Source: Acidimicrobiales bacterium (GTDB taxonomy: Bacteria; Actinomycetota; Acidimicrobiia; Acidimicrobiales; UBA8190). From it: a stretch of 41,011 nt of DNA. Made by a program: the position numbers and the translations under genes. The stretch lies in contig JASHUM010000004.1 in NCBI GenBank assembly GCA_030040015.1, positions 1-41,011 on the forward strand. The letters are read 5' to 3'. Below, in pieces: positions 31,323 through 39,188 of this stretch (the stretch's first letter is position 1; the number at the start of each line of letters is the position of its first letter). The notes under the pieces are model-generated. The model made no database searches. It was not told the DNA's origin and worked only from the letters and a program-made list of their open reading frames with translations.

Positions 31323-32098
31323 GCAGCGAGCGCCCTCGGGCCCTGGTGACCGGGGCGTCGTCGGGGCTGGGCGTGAGCTTCACCCGTCGGCTGGCCGCCG
31401 CCGGCCACGACCTGGTCCTGGTGGCGAGGACGACCGACGCCATGGAGCGTCTCGGCAACGAGGTCGCCGACCACCATGGGGTTCGTGCCGAGGTGTTGTC
31501 CGCCGATCTCGCCGACCGGGCACAGCTCAGCCGCGTCGTCGACTGGATCGGCGCCGGCGACGTGGACGTGGTGGTGAACAACGCCGGCTTCGGTTTCTAC
31601 GGACCGGTGATCTCCCACACCCCGGAGCAGGAGATCGGCATGGTCGACGTGGACGTCGCCGCCGTGGTGGCGCTGAGCCACGCCGCCTTGCAGGCGATGG
31701 TGCCGCGCCGCTCGGGCAGCCTGCTGAACGTCGCCTCGGTGGCCGGGTTCGCCACCACGCCGGAGAGTGCCACCTATTCGGCGGCCAAGTCCTTCGTGCT
31801 CATGTTCACCGAAGCGGTGCACGAGGAGGTGGCGGGAACCGGCGTCAAGGTGAGCGTGCTGTGCCCCGGCTTCACCCGGACCAGCTTTCAGGACAACGCC
31901 GGGATCACGGGCAAGGGCTTGCCGTCCTTCGTCTGGGCCGAGGCGGACGACGTCGTTCGTGAAGGTCTGGCCGCCCTGGAGCGCAACCAGGCGGTCTGCG
32001 TGCCCGGTCTCCTCAACAAGGTGGCAGCGGCCTCGCCGCGCTTCGCTCCCCGGACGGTGGTGCGCCGGCTCTCCAGCCAGGTGATGAAACGTCTCTGA
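31319..32098 (+). CDS. Short-chain dehydrogenase/reductase
   Basis: A 259-residue classical SDR of the DltE/YqjQ-like type. It has TGASSGLG (11-18), NNAG (87-90), Ser140 in NVASVAG, and Tyr153-x3-Lys157 in YSAAKSF. The cofactor strand ends VARTT, with an Arg rather than an acidic residue, which favours NADPH. The ATG at 31319 overlaps the acyl-CoA dehydrogenase stop by 4 bp (ATGA), so translation is coupled. It is the last gene of the unit. The substrate is unknown. Confidence 0.9.
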   Translation: MSSERPRALVTGASSGLGVSFTRRLAAAGHDLVLVARTTDAMERLGNEVADHHGVRAEVLSADLADRAQLSRVVDWIGAGDVDVVVNNAGFGFYGPVISHTPEQEIGMVDVDVAAVVALSHAALQAMVPRRSGSLLNVASVAGFATTPESATYSAAKSFVLMFTEAVHEEVAGTGVKVSVLCPGFTRTSFQDNAGITGKGLPSFVWAEADDVVREGLAALERNQAVCVPGLLNKVAAASPRFAPRTVVRRLSSQVMKRL

Positions 32099-32132
32099 GG
32101 GGGATGCAATCGGCCTTGCCGTTGACGATCCG

Positions 32133-32161
32133 TTGACAGTCTTGGGTCCGGGCCTTACCGT
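32133..32161 (+). promoter_or_regulatory. Candidate sigma70-type promoter of the collagen-like gene
   Basis: TTGACA (32133-32138) and TACCGT (32156-32161) are separated by 17 bases, the best -35/-10 pair in the window. GTTGAC is also repeated just upstream (32121-32126). Transcription would start about 90 bases before the ATG at 32259. Confidence 0.55.
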
Positions 32162-32258
32162 GCGAAGCAGGCGACGGCGAGGGCCGTTCTGTCTAGGGTG
32201 CGCAAGTCGGGGGAGGCGGGCGAGCTCTTTGCCGCGCATGGCAGATGGAGGTCGTCCA

Positions 32259-33221
32259 ATGGCACGAGGTTCCCGTCGGGGCAGAACCGGTCGCTACACC
32301 CCACCCGGTTCCAAGCGGCCGGTGACGCGGGCGGCGATGGGGCTCGGGTTGACCTCGATGCTCGCCACCGGTGGTTCGGCGCTGGTCGGAGCGGTGCTCC
32401 CCGGGACCGCCGCGTACGCAGATGGCGGGAACCGGGGTGGCAACGGCTGTTGGAATCAGAGCCAGGGGAACTCCGGCAACAAATCCTGGACGTGCGTCAA
32501 GGGACAAGGCGCGCCGACCGGCGCCACGGGCACCACCGGCGCCACCGGAGCCACTGGTGCGACCGGACCCACTGGAGCCACTGGTGCGACCGGACCCACC
32601 GGTCCGACCGGTCCGTCCGGCCCCACCGGTACGACCGGCCCCACCGGTGCCACAGGCGCCACCGGGTCGAGCCTCGGTCCAACCGGACCCATCGGCCCCA
32701 CCGGTGCGACGGGTGCGACGGGTGCGACGGGCCTGACCGGGCCCACCGGGCCCATGGGTTCGACCGGGGCCACAGGTTCCACCGGGGCCACAGGTTCCAC
32801 CGGGGCCACAGGTGCCACCGGGGCCACAGGTGCCACAGGGGGTACCGGTCCGGACTTCATCGACGGCAACTCGGCGGGCGCCCTTCTCAGCCCCACCGCC
32901 GCCTACAACTACGTCGGGGCCGGGCTGTCGTCCACGGAGGCCGATGTCGAGCAGATCGTGGATTCGGGTCAGACCCTCGACACCCTCTACGTCTATCTGT
33001 CCCAGTCTCCGGGCGGAAACGCCTACTGGAACGTGTATCTGGACGTGAACGGAAGCTCGTCCTTCGTGGGTGCCATCAGCACCACCAACCCGGCGGCACT
33101 CCCACTCTCAGCCCCGGTGACGCTCACGCCCGGTGACACGATCGACGTCGACTTCTTGCCGTCGGGCTCCCCTTACGACTCACCGGCCGCGGCCACGGTC
33201 AGTTGGAGCCTCGGCCCTTGA
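32259..33221 (+). CDS. Secreted collagen-like repeat protein
   Basis: A 320-residue exported protein. It has a long basic N-terminus ([20 protein letters not shown]), a hydrophobic stretch and likely cleavage after AAYA near residue 55. A Gly/Asn-rich segment with two cysteines (NGCW and WTCV) leads to about 36 Gly-X-Y triplets, mostly GAT and GPT, broken once by an extra residue (GSS-L-GPT). A C-terminal domain of about 115 residues looks like a beta-sandwich ([24 protein letters not shown]), recalling the trimerising heads of BclA-type proteins. The start at ATG 32259 is fixed by GGAGG at 32247-32251; an upstream in-frame ATG at 32238 lacks a site. It is probably a surface fibre. It lies outside the catabolic regulon. 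Confidence 0.88.
   Translation: MARGSRRGRTGRYTPPGSKRPVTRAAMGLGLTSMLATGGSALVGAVLPGTAAYADGGNRGGNGCWNQSQGNSGNKSWTCVKGQGAPTGATGTTGATGATGATGPTGATGATGPTGPTGPSGPTGTTGPTGATGATGSSLGPTGPIGPTGATGATGATGLTGPTGPMGSTGATGSTGATGSTGATGATGATGATGGTGPDFIDGNSAGALLSPTAAYNYVGAGLSSTEADVEQIVDSGQTLDTLYVYLSQSPGGNAYWNVYLDVNGSSSFVGAISTTNPAALPLSAPVTLTPGDTIDVDFLPSGSPYDSPAAATVSWSLGP
32703..32838 (+). repeat. Tandem 9-bp and 18-bp repeats encoding Gly-X-Thr triplets
   Basis: GGTGCGACG is repeated three times in a row (32703-32729). An 18-bp unit, GGTTCCACCGGGGCCACA and one-base variants, is repeated four times (32757-32828) with a partial fifth. These lie within the collagen-like gene and are open to slippage, so triplet number may vary between strains. 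Confidence 0.85.
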
Positions 33222-33245
33222 CCGGCGCCCCGGGGTAACCGGACC

Positions 33246-34448
33246 TCAGCGGCGGGGCAGGCCCAGTACCCGCTCGGCGATGATGTTCCGCTGGATCTCC
33301 GAGGTCCCGCCGGCGATCGTCTGCGAGAAGGACTGGAGCCAGTGCGTCAGCCACCCCTGGTCCCCGCCCCGGGTGTTGGCGGGGGCGTCGTTGCGGTCGA
33401 GGTCCAGTCCCGCCGGGCCGAGGGCCTCGCCCACGTCGAGTGCGAGGTTGCGGCGCAGTTCGCTGCCCAAGAGCTTGAGCACCGAGTGCTCCGGAGAGCT
33501 CTTGCCCTTGGCGACCTTGGCGAAGCCCCGGTATCCGAGGAGCTTGAGCGCCTGGGCCTGGACGTAGGCCCGGGCCACGGTGTCGCGCAGGATGGCGTCG
33601 TCGGCCAGGCGGCGTCCCCCGGGTAGCGGTGTGACGGCGGTGGCGAGCACCCGCTCGATGATGCGTTCGAGGCCGGTGGACTCGGAGATCCACAGCATGC
33701 CCCGCTCGTGGGCCAGTGAGCCGCCGGCGATGGCCCAGCCGTGGTGGAGCTGTCCCACCAGGTTCTCCCCGGGTACCTCGACGTCGGTGAAGAACACCTC
33801 GTTGAAGTCGGCGTGGCCGGGATCGGTCAGCTCTGCCAGCGGCCGGACCTCGATGCCCGGGCTCTTCATGTCGATGACGAGCACGCTGATCCCGGCGTGC
33901 TTGGGGGCGTCGGGATCGGTGCGCACGAAGCAGAAGCAGAAGTCGGCGTCATGGGCGCCGGAGGTCCACACCTTCTGGCCGTTGACGACGAAGTGGCCGT
34001 CGTGGAGCTCGGCCCGGGTCCGCAGCCCGGCCAGGTCGCTCCCGGCGTTGGGCTCGCTCATCCCCAGGCACCAGCTGATCTCCGCCCGCAAGGTGGGCAG
34101 GGCGTAGCGCCCCTTCTGCTCGTCGGTGCCGTAGTCCAGGATCGACGGGGTGATGATCGAGAGACCCTGGGGATTGCACGAGCGGGGGACGCCGAGACGC
34201 ACCAGCTCCTCGAAGAACACCATCTGTTGCACCGGGGTGGCGTTGCGGCCTCCGAGCTCGGGGGGCCAGCCGGGCACCAACCACCCCGAGTCGAAGAGGA
34301 GGCGCTGCCAGCGCCTGGCCCATTCGGGGATGTGGGCCGAGGACCGGACCCCTTCGGCACGCTCCTCGGGTGGCGGCAAGTTGGCCTCGAAGAAGGCCCG
34401 AAGGTCGGAGCGGAAGGCCTCCGTCTCCTGGTCGTAGTGCAATTGCAC
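33246..34448 (-). CDS. Acyl-CoA dehydrogenase
   Basis: A 400-residue acyl-CoA dehydrogenase with a complete flavin/substrate motif, CLGMSEPNAGSDLAGL (127-142), and WTSGAHDAD. The C-terminus is AGGTSEIQRNIIAERVLGLPR. The Glu of the medium-chain type (in YEGT) is replaced by Gly here, but Glu248 in LAHERG aligns with the helix-G base of isovaleryl-CoA-type enzymes, so a branched or bulky acyl-CoA is plausible. The start is GTG at 34448, with TACCAT eight bases upstream and an operator beyond it, so it is a single-gene member of the regulon with a leaderless message. It converges on the collagen-like gene with a 24-bp gap. Confidence 0.92.
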   Translation of the reverse strand: MQLHYDQETEAFRSDLRAFFEANLPPPEERAEGVRSSAHIPEWARRWQRLLFDSGWLVPGWPPELGGRNATPVQQMVFFEELVRLGVPRSCNPQGLSIITPSILDYGTDEQKGRYALPTLRAEISWCLGMSEPNAGSDLAGLRTRAELHDGHFVVNGQKVWTSGAHDADFCFCFVRTDPDAPKHAGISVLVIDMKSPGIEVRPLAELTDPGHADFNEVFFTDVEVPGENLVGQLHHGWAIAGGSLAHERGMLWISESTGLERIIERVLATAVTPLPGGRRLADDAILRDTVARAYVQAQALKLLGYRGFAKVAKGKSSPEHSVLKLLGSELRRNLALDVGEALGPAGLDLDRNDAPANTRGGDQGWLTHWLQSFSQTIAGGTSEIQRNIIAERVLGLPRR

Positions 34449-34456
34449 GCCGGGCG

Positions 34457-34462
34457 ATGGTA
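34457..34462 (-). promoter_or_regulatory. -10 candidate TACCAT for the acyl-CoA dehydrogenase gene
   Basis: On the minus strand TACCAT ends eight bases before the GTG at 34448, predicting a leaderless mRNA. The operator begins four bases further upstream and fills the -10/-35 spacer. Confidence 0.5.
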
Positions 34463-34466
34463 GTCC

Positions 34467-34482
34467 CTGACGTCAGTGTCAG
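34467..34482. promoter_or_regulatory. Operator copy 6, at the acyl-CoA dehydrogenase promoter
   Basis: A perfect CTGAC/GTCAG dyad with core GTCAGT, which also creates an overlapping GTCAG. It occupies the promoter spacer of the minus-strand dehydrogenase gene. Confidence 0.85.
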
Positions 34483-34635
34483 TTCCTGCCCACGGGACGG
34501 CACGGGCAGGTGGTGGGGGACGGGGGGTGAGCGACCAGGGGGGCGCGGGGCCGGCGTCGGCCCAGGCTCGACCTCGGCGAGGGTCCGCCGCCGGCTCGAA
34601 GGATCGGCCCGCCCTCGTCGTCCCCCCTGCCTGTG

Positions 34636-34703
34636 CCGGCCTCCGCGCCTCCCTTGGACCGGTGAACCGGTTCCCGCTCGGGCAGGGAAGACGCGGAGGC
34701 CGG
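34636..34703 (-). terminator. Large inverted repeat downstream of the thiolase-like gene
   Basis: Perfect 12-bp arms, CCGGCCTCCGCG (34636-34647) and CGCGGAGGCCGG (34692-34703), enclose a 44-base loop that holds the palindrome GAACCGGTTC (34664-34673). It lies 40 bp beyond the stop of the minus-strand gene at 34744, where a terminator would be expected. There is no T-run. The rest of the 295-bp gap 34449-34743 contains only operator copy 6 and its promoter. Confidence 0.45.
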
Positions 34704-34743
34704 GGATCTTGCGGGTGTTTCTCGGCCCGGCGTCAGGGGGCGC

Positions 34744-35958
34744 TCAGGAGGGCCCCCGGGTGAGCAGCATGCAGCCGGCGATCGGGCCGCCTCCGTTGGC
34801 GACGACCGCCACCTCGGGCCGGGTGGGGATCTGGCGCTCGCCGCCTTGGCCCCTCAGCTGGAGGCACGCCTCGTGGAGCAGCCCGAAGCCGTGCAGCCGG
34901 CCGGCCGACAGCTGGCCCCCGCTGGTGTTGAGGGGGAGCGGCCCGTCGAGGGCGATGGCCCGGCCGTCCTCGACGAAGGCGCCGCTCTCCCCTTTGGCGC
35001 AGAAGCCGAGCTCCTCGAGCCAGACCATGGTGATGATGCTGAAGCCGTCGTAGAGCTGGGCGGTGTCGACGTCCGCCGGGACGAGCTCGGTGCGGGCCCA
35101 CATCGACGCCGAGGCGTCACGCGCTGCCATGGTGGTCATGTCGTCGAACTGGTCCCAGCTCGGCCGTCCCCGCAGCGCTGTGCCGATGGCGTTGACGTGG
35201 CAGGCCGGGTTGGGGGTGTCGTCGGCGTAGTCGACGTGGGAGACGACCACCGCCGTGGAGCCGTCGCACGGGGCGTCGCAGTCGTACAGGCACAGCGGAG
35301 TCGTCACCATGCGTACCGACAGGTAGTCCTCGAGCGTCATCGGCTCGCGGTAGACGGCGTTGGGGTTGCGCGCCGCGTTGGCCCGTCCGTTGAGGGCGAT
35401 CTGCGCCAGCTGTTGGCGTCGTAGCCCGAACTCGTGCACGCGGCGCTGGGCCACCAGGGCCAACCAGTTGGCCGCCGAGGCGGCACCGTAGGGGAGCATC
35501 CATTGGAACGACCCGCCGAAGCGGGGCATGCCCCCGCCCCCGCCCCCGCCGATGGCGGCTCCGATCCCCTGACGACCACCGGATCCCTGGGCGGTCGACT
35601 CGGTCACGGTGCGGTAGACGAGGACGTGGCGGGCCAGCCCGGCGGCCACGGCCAGGCAGGCGGCGAACACGGCTCGGATCTGTCCCGGCCCTTCGCCGCC
35701 ACCGTCGTGCCAGTTGAGCCGCAAGCGCATGGCGTCCTGGACGTCGGGGGTGGTGGGTCCGGCGAAGGGCTCGCCGCCCATGCCGCCTCCCGGATAGGCG
35801 GCCAGCCCGTCGATGTCGCCCCGGGTGAGACCGGCGTCGGCGATGGCCGCCAGTGCCGCCTCCACGGTGAGGTCCATCGAGGTGCGCCCCAGTCGCCGTC
35901 CCACCTGGGACTGGCCGATGCCGGAGATGACGGCTCGGCGTTCGAGGAGGTCGGTCAT
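34744..35958 (-). CDS. Thiolase-fold protein lacking the nucleophilic Cys, Ltp2-like aldolase candidate
   Basis: A 404-residue SCP2-thiolase-like protein. The segment GGGEGPGQIRAVFAACLAVAAG stands where thiolases have NxCxTGxxA; by spacing the nucleophile position is a glycine. The GHPIGATG loop is replaced by NTSGGQLSAGRLHGFG, and HDCF by QLYDGFS. These are features of the Ltp2-type proteins that, with a DUF35 partner, carry out retro-aldol cleavage of steroid side-chain acyl-CoAs in actinobacteria. A DUF35 gene ends 10 bp upstream, so a complex is likely. The start is ATG at 35958. Poly-Gly (GGGGGGG) in the middle is unusual. Retro-aldol rather than thiolytic cleavage is my preferred role (inference). 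Confidence 0.85.
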   Translation of the reverse strand: MTDLLERRAVISGIGQSQVGRRLGRTSMDLTVEAALAAIADAGLTRGDIDGLAAYPGGGMGGEPFAGPTTPDVQDAMRLRLNWHDGGGEGPGQIRAVFAACLAVAAGLARHVLVYRTVTESTAQGSGGRQGIGAAIGGGGGGGMPRFGGSFQWMLPYGAASAANWLALVAQRRVHEFGLRRQQLAQIALNGRANAARNPNAVYREPMTLEDYLSVRMVTTPLCLYDCDAPCDGSTAVVVSHVDYADDTPNPACHVNAIGTALRGRPSWDQFDDMTTMAARDASASMWARTELVPADVDTAQLYDGFSIITMVWLEELGFCAKGESGAFVEDGRAIALDGPLPLNTSGGQLSAGRLHGFGLLHEACLQLRGQGGERQIPTRPEVAVVANGGGPIAGCMLLTRGPS

Positions 35959-35968
35959 GGTTGTGCCT

Positions 35969-36421
35969 TCACGAAGCGAGCCGGAACAGGGGCAGCCACA
36001 CGTCCTCCACCGGCTCGAAGACGACCTCGACCTCCATGTCCAGCGCGATGGCGTCCTCGGGGCAGTCCACGAGGTTCGTCATGAGCCGCACGTCGTCCTG
36101 CTCGGCGATGGTGACGAGACCGATCACGTAGCGGTCGGAACCGGGGATCCACTGCTGGTGGTTGACGGTGAAGGAGTGGAGCCGCCCCCGTCCGCTCACC
36201 GCCTCGGGGGCCAGGGCGGCGCCCTCGCAGTACGGGCACACCGGCGCCGGCGGGTGCACGTAGCGCCGGCACCCCGGCTCCTGGCAACGCAAGAAGCGCA
36301 GCACCCCGTCGACCCCGGACGTCCAGAAGAACCGGTTGGTGTCGTCCAGCTTCGGAAGCACTCGGATGGAGGGCCCCCGGGCCAGGGTTGGCAGGTCCTC
36401 GCCGTCCTGGGCCTCGGGCAC
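35969..36421 (-). CDS. DUF35 zinc-ribbon/OB-fold protein, partner of the thiolase-fold protein
   Basis: A 150-residue protein with a zinc-ribbon (Cys46, Cys51, Cys62, Cys65; the first pair is spaced by four residues instead of two) and an OB-fold (GRLHSFTVNHQQW ... YVIGLVTIAEQDDVRLMTNLVDC). An N-terminal helix precedes the ribbon (LDDTNRFFWTSGVDG), a segment typical of DUF35 subunits that contact thiolase-like partners. The start is GTG at 36421. TAACAT lies eight bases upstream and the operator lies over the expected -35, so this is a leaderless, regulated two-gene unit with the thiolase-fold gene 10 bp downstream. Confidence 0.9.
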   Translation of the reverse strand: MPEAQDGEDLPTLARGPSIRVLPKLDDTNRFFWTSGVDGVLRFLRCQEPGCRRYVHPPAPVCPYCEGAALAPEAVSGRGRLHSFTVNHQQWIPGSDRYVIGLVTIAEQDDVRLMTNLVDCPEDAIALDMEVEVVFEPVEDVWLPLFRLAS

Positions 36422-36429
36422 GGGGGCGC

Positions 36430-36435
36430 ATGTTA
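36430..36435 (-). promoter_or_regulatory. -10 candidate TAACAT for the DUF35/aldolase pair
   Basis: On the minus strand TAACAT ends eight bases before the GTG at 36421. With 17-18 base spacing the -35 falls at 36453-36459, inside operator copy 7. Confidence 0.5.
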
Positions 36436-36452
36436 GCGGCGCTCGCAGAAGC

Positions 36453-36468
36453 CTGACATCGGTGTCAG
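36453..36468. promoter_or_regulatory. Operator copy 7, at the DUF35/aldolase promoter
   Basis: A perfect CTGAC/GTCAG dyad with core ATCGGT. It lies in the 62-bp gap between the ligase stop (36484) and the DUF35 start (36421), and overlaps the predicted -35. Confidence 0.85.
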
Positions 36469-36483
36469 AGTTGCGTCGCCCGA

Positions 36484-38061
36484 TCAGCGCTCGGCGCCGG
36501 GCCTGTCCCGGTGCACCCGGCTCACCAGGTGGGCCAAGGCGCGGCGGTCGACCTTCTCCATGGCGGTGCGGGGCAGCTCGTCGACGAGGACGATCGCCTC
36601 AGGGAGCTTGTGGGCGGCCAGGCGGCCGCGTCCGAAGGCGCGCAGCTCGTCGAGCGAGGGCGCCGCAGCGCCGGGCCGGAGCACCACCACGGCCACTCCG
36701 ATCTCACCCATCACCGCGTCCGGTCTCGGCGCCACGGCCACGTGCTCCAGCGCCGGGTGCGCTTCGAGCACGGTCTCGACCTCCAGGGGGAAGACGTTGT
36801 AGCCGCCCCGCACGTACATCTCCTTGGCCCGGCCCGACAGGTGCAGCCGCGCCCGGTCGTCGAGGTGCCCGAGATCTCCCGTCCGCACCGCCCCGTCAGC
36901 GGTGAAGGCCGCCTTGGTCGCCTCGGGGTCGCGCCAGTAGCCGGACATGGTGGCGGCCGAGGCCAGGCAGACCTCACCCACCCGTCCTTCCGGGAGCGGG
37001 TCGCCGTGCTCGTCGCGCACGGTCAGCTCGATCCCGGCCCGAGCCCGGCCCACGGTCTCTTCGGCGTCCTCGTCGGGGTCGTCGGGCGCCGTTCCCACTC
37101 CGACGCCCGCTTCCGTGCACGTGTAGCGGACGACGACCTGTGCCTGGAAGCCGGCGCGCGCCTCGCGCACGAGTGTCGGCGTCGACGGCCCGCCGCCGAG
37201 CGCCACCATCTGCACGCTCGAGACGTCGGTGGCGGAGAAGGAGTCGTGGCGCAACATGAGCGCCACCTGGGTGGGGATGCCGCCGATGGTGGTGACGCGG
37301 TGTCTCTCCACCATGCCCAGGGCGTCGGCCGGCGACCAGCGCCCCGTCACGTAGCTCGTCCCCCCCGACCGGAGCACCTGGGGGAGCTTGGTCATGAAGC
37401 CCAGGTGGGAGAACGAGGTCGACGACAGCCCGCGCCCGCCCCCGCCCCAGCGCCGTCCGCCGTCGACCTCCGAGATGGCGTCGAGCTGCCGCCCGCCGAA
37501 CACCGCCCCTTTGGGCGTCCCCGTCGTGCCGGAGGTGAACACGATGGCGACCGGACGTTCCGGGTCCGGTCGCAGCGCCCCGACCTTGCCGTCGCCGACG
37601 GCCAAGGTGCCGAGGGCGCCCAGGTCACCGTCTCGTGCGCCGGCGTCGTCCACGTCACAGGCCACCACCTCGCCGGTGCCCTCACCGGCGGCGGCCGGCC
37701 CTCCTTCGAGGAGAGCCCGGGTGCCGATCACGAGGCGGGGCGCGGCAACGGCCACGCAGGCGGAGCGCTCGGGTGGCGACAACCGTTCGTTGACCCCGGC
37801 GGTGACGGCGCCGATCTTGGCCAGCGCGGCGTAGCAGATGGCATAGGCCGGGCCCGAGGGGAGCAGGAGCGCAACGACGTCTCCTTCGCCCACCCCTCGC
37901 GTCGCCAGTCCGGCGGCGAGCAGGTCCGAGCCGACGTCGAGCCCGCCGTGGCTGAGCACGGCGCCGTCGGGCATCACGTAGAGGGGATGGTCCCGGTGGC
38001 GCCGGCCCGCCTCCCTGACGACTTCGGCCAGGCCGCTCGGGTCCGCGGCCGCGTCGCTCAC
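36484..38061 (-). CDS. AMP-dependent acyl-CoA synthetase/ligase
   Basis: A 525-residue ANL-family ligase. The ATP loop is VFTSGTTGTPKGAVFGG, followed by YTCTEAGVG (A5 region) and LSGRAKEMYVRGGYNVFPLEVE (A8). The C-terminal PRTAMEKVDRRAL carries the catalytic Lys in EKVD rather than the usual GK. It is only moderately similar to the ligase at 14566, so the two probably activate different acids. The start is GTG at 38061, overlapping the amidohydrolase stop by 4 bp (GTGA); the long open frame upstream is a shadow of the amidohydrolase. It is the last gene of the TetR-led operon. Confidence 0.9.
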   Translation of the reverse strand: MSDAAADPSGLAEVVREAGRRHRDHPLYVMPDGAVLSHGGLDVGSDLLAAGLATRGVGEGDVVALLLPSGPAYAICYAALAKIGAVTAGVNERLSPPERSACVAVAAPRLVIGTRALLEGGPAAAGEGTGEVVACDVDDAGARDGDLGALGTLAVGDGKVGALRPDPERPVAIVFTSGTTGTPKGAVFGGRQLDAISEVDGGRRWGGGGRGLSSTSFSHLGFMTKLPQVLRSGGTSYVTGRWSPADALGMVERHRVTTIGGIPTQVALMLRHDSFSATDVSSVQMVALGGGPSTPTLVREARAGFQAQVVVRYTCTEAGVGVGTAPDDPDEDAEETVGRARAGIELTVRDEHGDPLPEGRVGEVCLASAATMSGYWRDPEATKAAFTADGAVRTGDLGHLDDRARLHLSGRAKEMYVRGGYNVFPLEVETVLEAHPALEHVAVAPRPDAVMGEIGVAVVVLRPGAAAPSLDELRAFGRGRLAAHKLPEAIVLVDELPRTAMEKVDRRALAHLVSRVHRDRPGAER

Positions 38062-39188
38062 GGGTGCGAGGTCGGGTCGGGCGTCGGGATCCGGTAGAGC
38101 TCGGCGGCGTTCTGGCCCAGGACCCGGCGTCGAGCTTCTTCGCCGAGCGGGGCGATGGTGCGTCGCAGGGCGTCGACGGCACCGGGGAAAGTGGCGTCGT
38201 GGTGCGGGTAGTCCGATCCCCAGACGATGCGCTCCTCCCCGATGCACGGCGCCAGCACCGGAAGCGTGTGCTCGTCCACCTCGAAGCTGATCCAGCACTG
38301 ACGGGCGAAGTACTCGCTCGGGGCCAGGCGCATCTCGGGGCAGAAGTCGCCGAAGCTCTCGGCCTGCTCGTCGAGACGCTCGATCCAGAACGGGCCCCAC
38401 CCTCCTCCGGACTCGAGGAAGACGATGCGAAGCGACGGGTGCCGCTCGAGCACCCCGAACGCGATGAGCTGGGCGCAGGCCAGCATCTGCTCGAAGCTGT
38501 GCGACACGGCGTGGAGCACGAGCGGGTTGAAGGGCCGGTCCGAGCCGAGCGTGGGCACGATGACCGAGCTCCCCTCGTGGACGCCGATGGCGGTCCCGGT
38601 GTCCTCGGCCGCCTCCCACACCGGCTCGTAGGAGCGGTCGGACAGGCTGCGTCCGCAACACGGGTTGGGACGCACGAAGGCGGCGGGAAACCCGAGACGG
38701 TCGTGCGCCCTGCGAAGCTCGGCGGCGGCGGACGGCGGGTCCTGCATGGGCAGCATGGCCGCGCCGAACAGCCGACGGGGCGCGACTGCACAGTACGAGG
38801 CGAGCCAGTCGTTGTAGGCCCGGGCGATGGAGACGGCCGCCTCGGCGTCGGTCAGGGCCCAGAAGTAGAGGCCGACCGACGGGAAGAGCACGGCCTGGTC
38901 GATCCCTTCGGTGTCCATGTCCTCGAGGCGCGCCTTGGGGTCGCTGCCTCCCGGGAGAGCCTCGGCCAGTGCCCGGAAGCTGGCCGGGTCGGAGAAGCGC
39001 GCCCCCGGGGTGGCCAGGGTGCCGAGGGGAACGGCGAGGATCTCGGTGCCGCCCACCACGACGTGCTCGTATCCGCCGTTGTCCGCCTCGATGGTGGGTC
39101 GGTGCCGTTCGGGGAGCTCCGCCCACGCCTCGGCGGGCTCGACCACGTGCCCGTCGGCGTCGACGACGACGGCTCCGTCGCTCGTCAT
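38058..39188 (-). CDS. Amidohydrolase_2 family metal-dependent hydrolase
   Basis: A 376-residue amidohydrolase_2 protein with VVDADGHVVEP (DxH metal motif), AIGVHEGSS and WGSDYPHHDATFPGA. It is closest in layout to the 27958 protein (ADGHVVEP, SDYPHH). It sits between a second amidohydrolase and a ligase, coupled to both by 4-bp overlaps (ATGA upstream at 39188-39185, GTGA downstream), so the products are probably made in matched amounts. The start is ATG at 39188. The function is not established. Confidence 0.88.
   Translation of the reverse strand: MTSDGAVVVDADGHVVEPAEAWAELPERHRPTIEADNGGYEHVVVGGTEILAVPLGTLATPGARFSDPASFRALAEALPGGSDPKARLEDMDTEGIDQAVLFPSVGLYFWALTDAEAAVSIARAYNDWLASYCAVAPRRLFGAAMLPMQDPPSAAAELRRAHDRLGFPAAFVRPNPCCGRSLSDRSYEPVWEAAEDTGTAIGVHEGSSVIVPTLGSDRPFNPLVLHAVSHSFEQMLACAQLIAFGVLERHPSLRIVFLESGGGWGPFWIERLDEQAESFGDFCPEMRLAPSEYFARQCWISFEVDEHTLPVLAPCIGEERIVWGSDYPHHDATFPGAVDALRRTIAPLGEEARRRVLGQNAAELYRIPTPDPTSHP

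Noticed and set aside
32703-32838. Short tandem repeats considered as a CRISPR array or VNTR element
   Set aside because: Contiguous in-frame Gly-X-Thr codons without spacers; they are part of the collagen-like gene.
34476-34763. 95-codon plus-strand frame in the 34449-34743 gap
   Set aside because: Composition is Arg/Gly/Ala-rich, it overlaps the operator and the end of the thiolase-like gene, has no homology I recognise and no convincing start site.
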